From Candidatus Beckwithbacteria bacterium CG23_combo_of_CG06-09_8_20_14_all_47_9 (GTDB taxonomy: Bacteria > Patescibacteriota > Microgenomatia > UBA1400 > CG1-02-47-37): a DNA stretch of 7,846 bases. This document shows, piece by piece, positions 7,507-7,846 of the stretch. The stretch's first letter is position 1. Each line of letters starts with the position of its first letter. Below the pieces are notes generated by a model. The model was not told the origin of the DNA and did not search any database. It saw only the letters and a program-made list of their open reading frames with translations. The stretch covers positions 1 to 7,846 of the forward strand of contig PCSQ01000041.1 of NCBI GenBank assembly GCA_002772455.1, given 5' to 3'. The position numbers and the translations under genes were made by a program.

Positions 7507-7846
7507 ATGGCAAAAAAGTTTACCTTAATCGATAAAATTCTCGTGGGAGTTTATTTAGTGGATAAAGTGCTGGATGCGACTTTAGGCGCCAGTCAGCGGG
7601 CTTATGATTACCGTCAACTGCCGCCGTTTACCCCTTGGGGATATAAAGGCTCATGGTGGCACCAGAATATTTACCGGTTGTTAAAAACCGGATATTTAGC
7701 CAAGGAAATTATTAAAGGTGAGCCGGTCTTAACTATCACCCGCGGAGGCAAGCAAAAATTGGCGCGGCGGTTTTCTTATTTTAAGATGAGAGAAAAAGGT
7801 TGGGATGGCAGTTGGCGATTGGTAATTTTTGACATCAGTGAGAAAC
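7507..7846 (+). CDS. PaaX-family / Cas2-like regulator, N-terminal part (3' end outside window)
   Basis: Only the first 113 residues are visible. The N-terminal 80-90 residues look like a winged helix: a leading helix (IDKILVGVYLVDKVLD), an aromatic segment (FTPWGYKGSWW), then IYRLLKTGYLAKEIIKGEPVLTITRGGKQKLARR, with a recognition helix and a beta-wing. The last residues, WDGSWRLVIFDISEK, match the first strand of the ferredoxin-like, Cas2-related domain that follows the winged helix in PaaX proteins; the Asp of FDI sits where Cas2 keeps its metal ligand. Such proteins are often labelled Cas2 in these genomes, yet no repeat array or other cas gene is visible here. A DNA-binding regulator is the simplest reading; a nuclease or toxin role cannot be excluded. 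It starts at ATG 7507, 6 nt behind an extended -10 box. Confidence 0.75.
   Translation, partial: MAKKFTLIDKILVGVYLVDKVLDATLGASQRAYDYRQLPPFTPWGYKGSWWHQNIYRLLKTGYLAKEIIKGEPVLTITRGGKQKLARRFSYFKMREKGWDGSWRLVIFDISEK

Overview
This is a gene-dense bacterial segment, most likely from a Candidate Phyla Radiation (Patescibacteria) genome, probably of the Microgenomates type. The evidence is indirect: a short lysine/arginine-rich S21 protein, a PaaX/Cas2-like protein, a DHH/MYG1-like protein and a divergent SAM-hydrolase-like protein of the kinds met in those genomes, plus very tight gene packing. TGA ends proS, yqeY, ybeY, dnaX and recR at the expected family ends, so TGA is read as stop and the recoded Gracilibacteria/Absconditabacteria lineages are unlikely. 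No taxonomic search was possible.

Layout. Bases 1-4140 are a plus-strand run in which every junction overlaps or nearly does: 3' part of proS, a DHH/MYG1-like protein (TTG start), rpsU (GTG start), a short yqeY, a short ybeY, dnaX and the ybaB/ebfC nucleoid protein. Internal genes have clear Shine-Dalgarno sequences or ATGA coupling. Bases 4144-6054 hold a PfkB-family, adenosine-kinase-like gene and an S-adenosylhomocysteine hydrolase gene; each has lost an internal segment and changed frame. Bases 6051-6839 (minus strand) encode a divergent DUF62 (SAM hydroxide adenosyltransferase-like) protein. recR (6862-7458) and the 5' part of a PaaX/Cas2-like gene (7507 to the window end) follow on the plus strand.

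How the genes relate. proS, rpsU, yqeY and ybeY serve translation; dnaX, ybaB and recR serve replication and recombination repair. The common dnaX-ybaB-recR cluster is present but split by a block that looks like SAM/SAH/adenosine metabolism: SAH hydrolase releases adenosine and homocysteine, the kinase would trap adenosine as AMP, and the DUF62 family also releases adenosine. In this sequence the kinase and hydrolase reading frames are both broken, and the DUF62-like protein has an altered active-site region, so the pathway may be decaying or the sequence may contain assembly deletions.

Most striking signals. (1) recR, the DUF62-like gene and the PaaX-like gene each have a -10-like hexamer exactly 6 nt before ATG and no Shine-Dalgarno, the layout of leaderless transcripts; recR and the DUF62-like gene are divergent, with overlapping -10 boxes inside a 22-bp gap. 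(2) Deletion-like scars recur at the yqeY/ybeY junction, in the kinase and in the SAH hydrolase, and possibly in dnaX domain III. I saw no tRNA, rRNA, CRISPR array, insertion sequence or convincing terminator, and no gene-free stretch above 300 bases.
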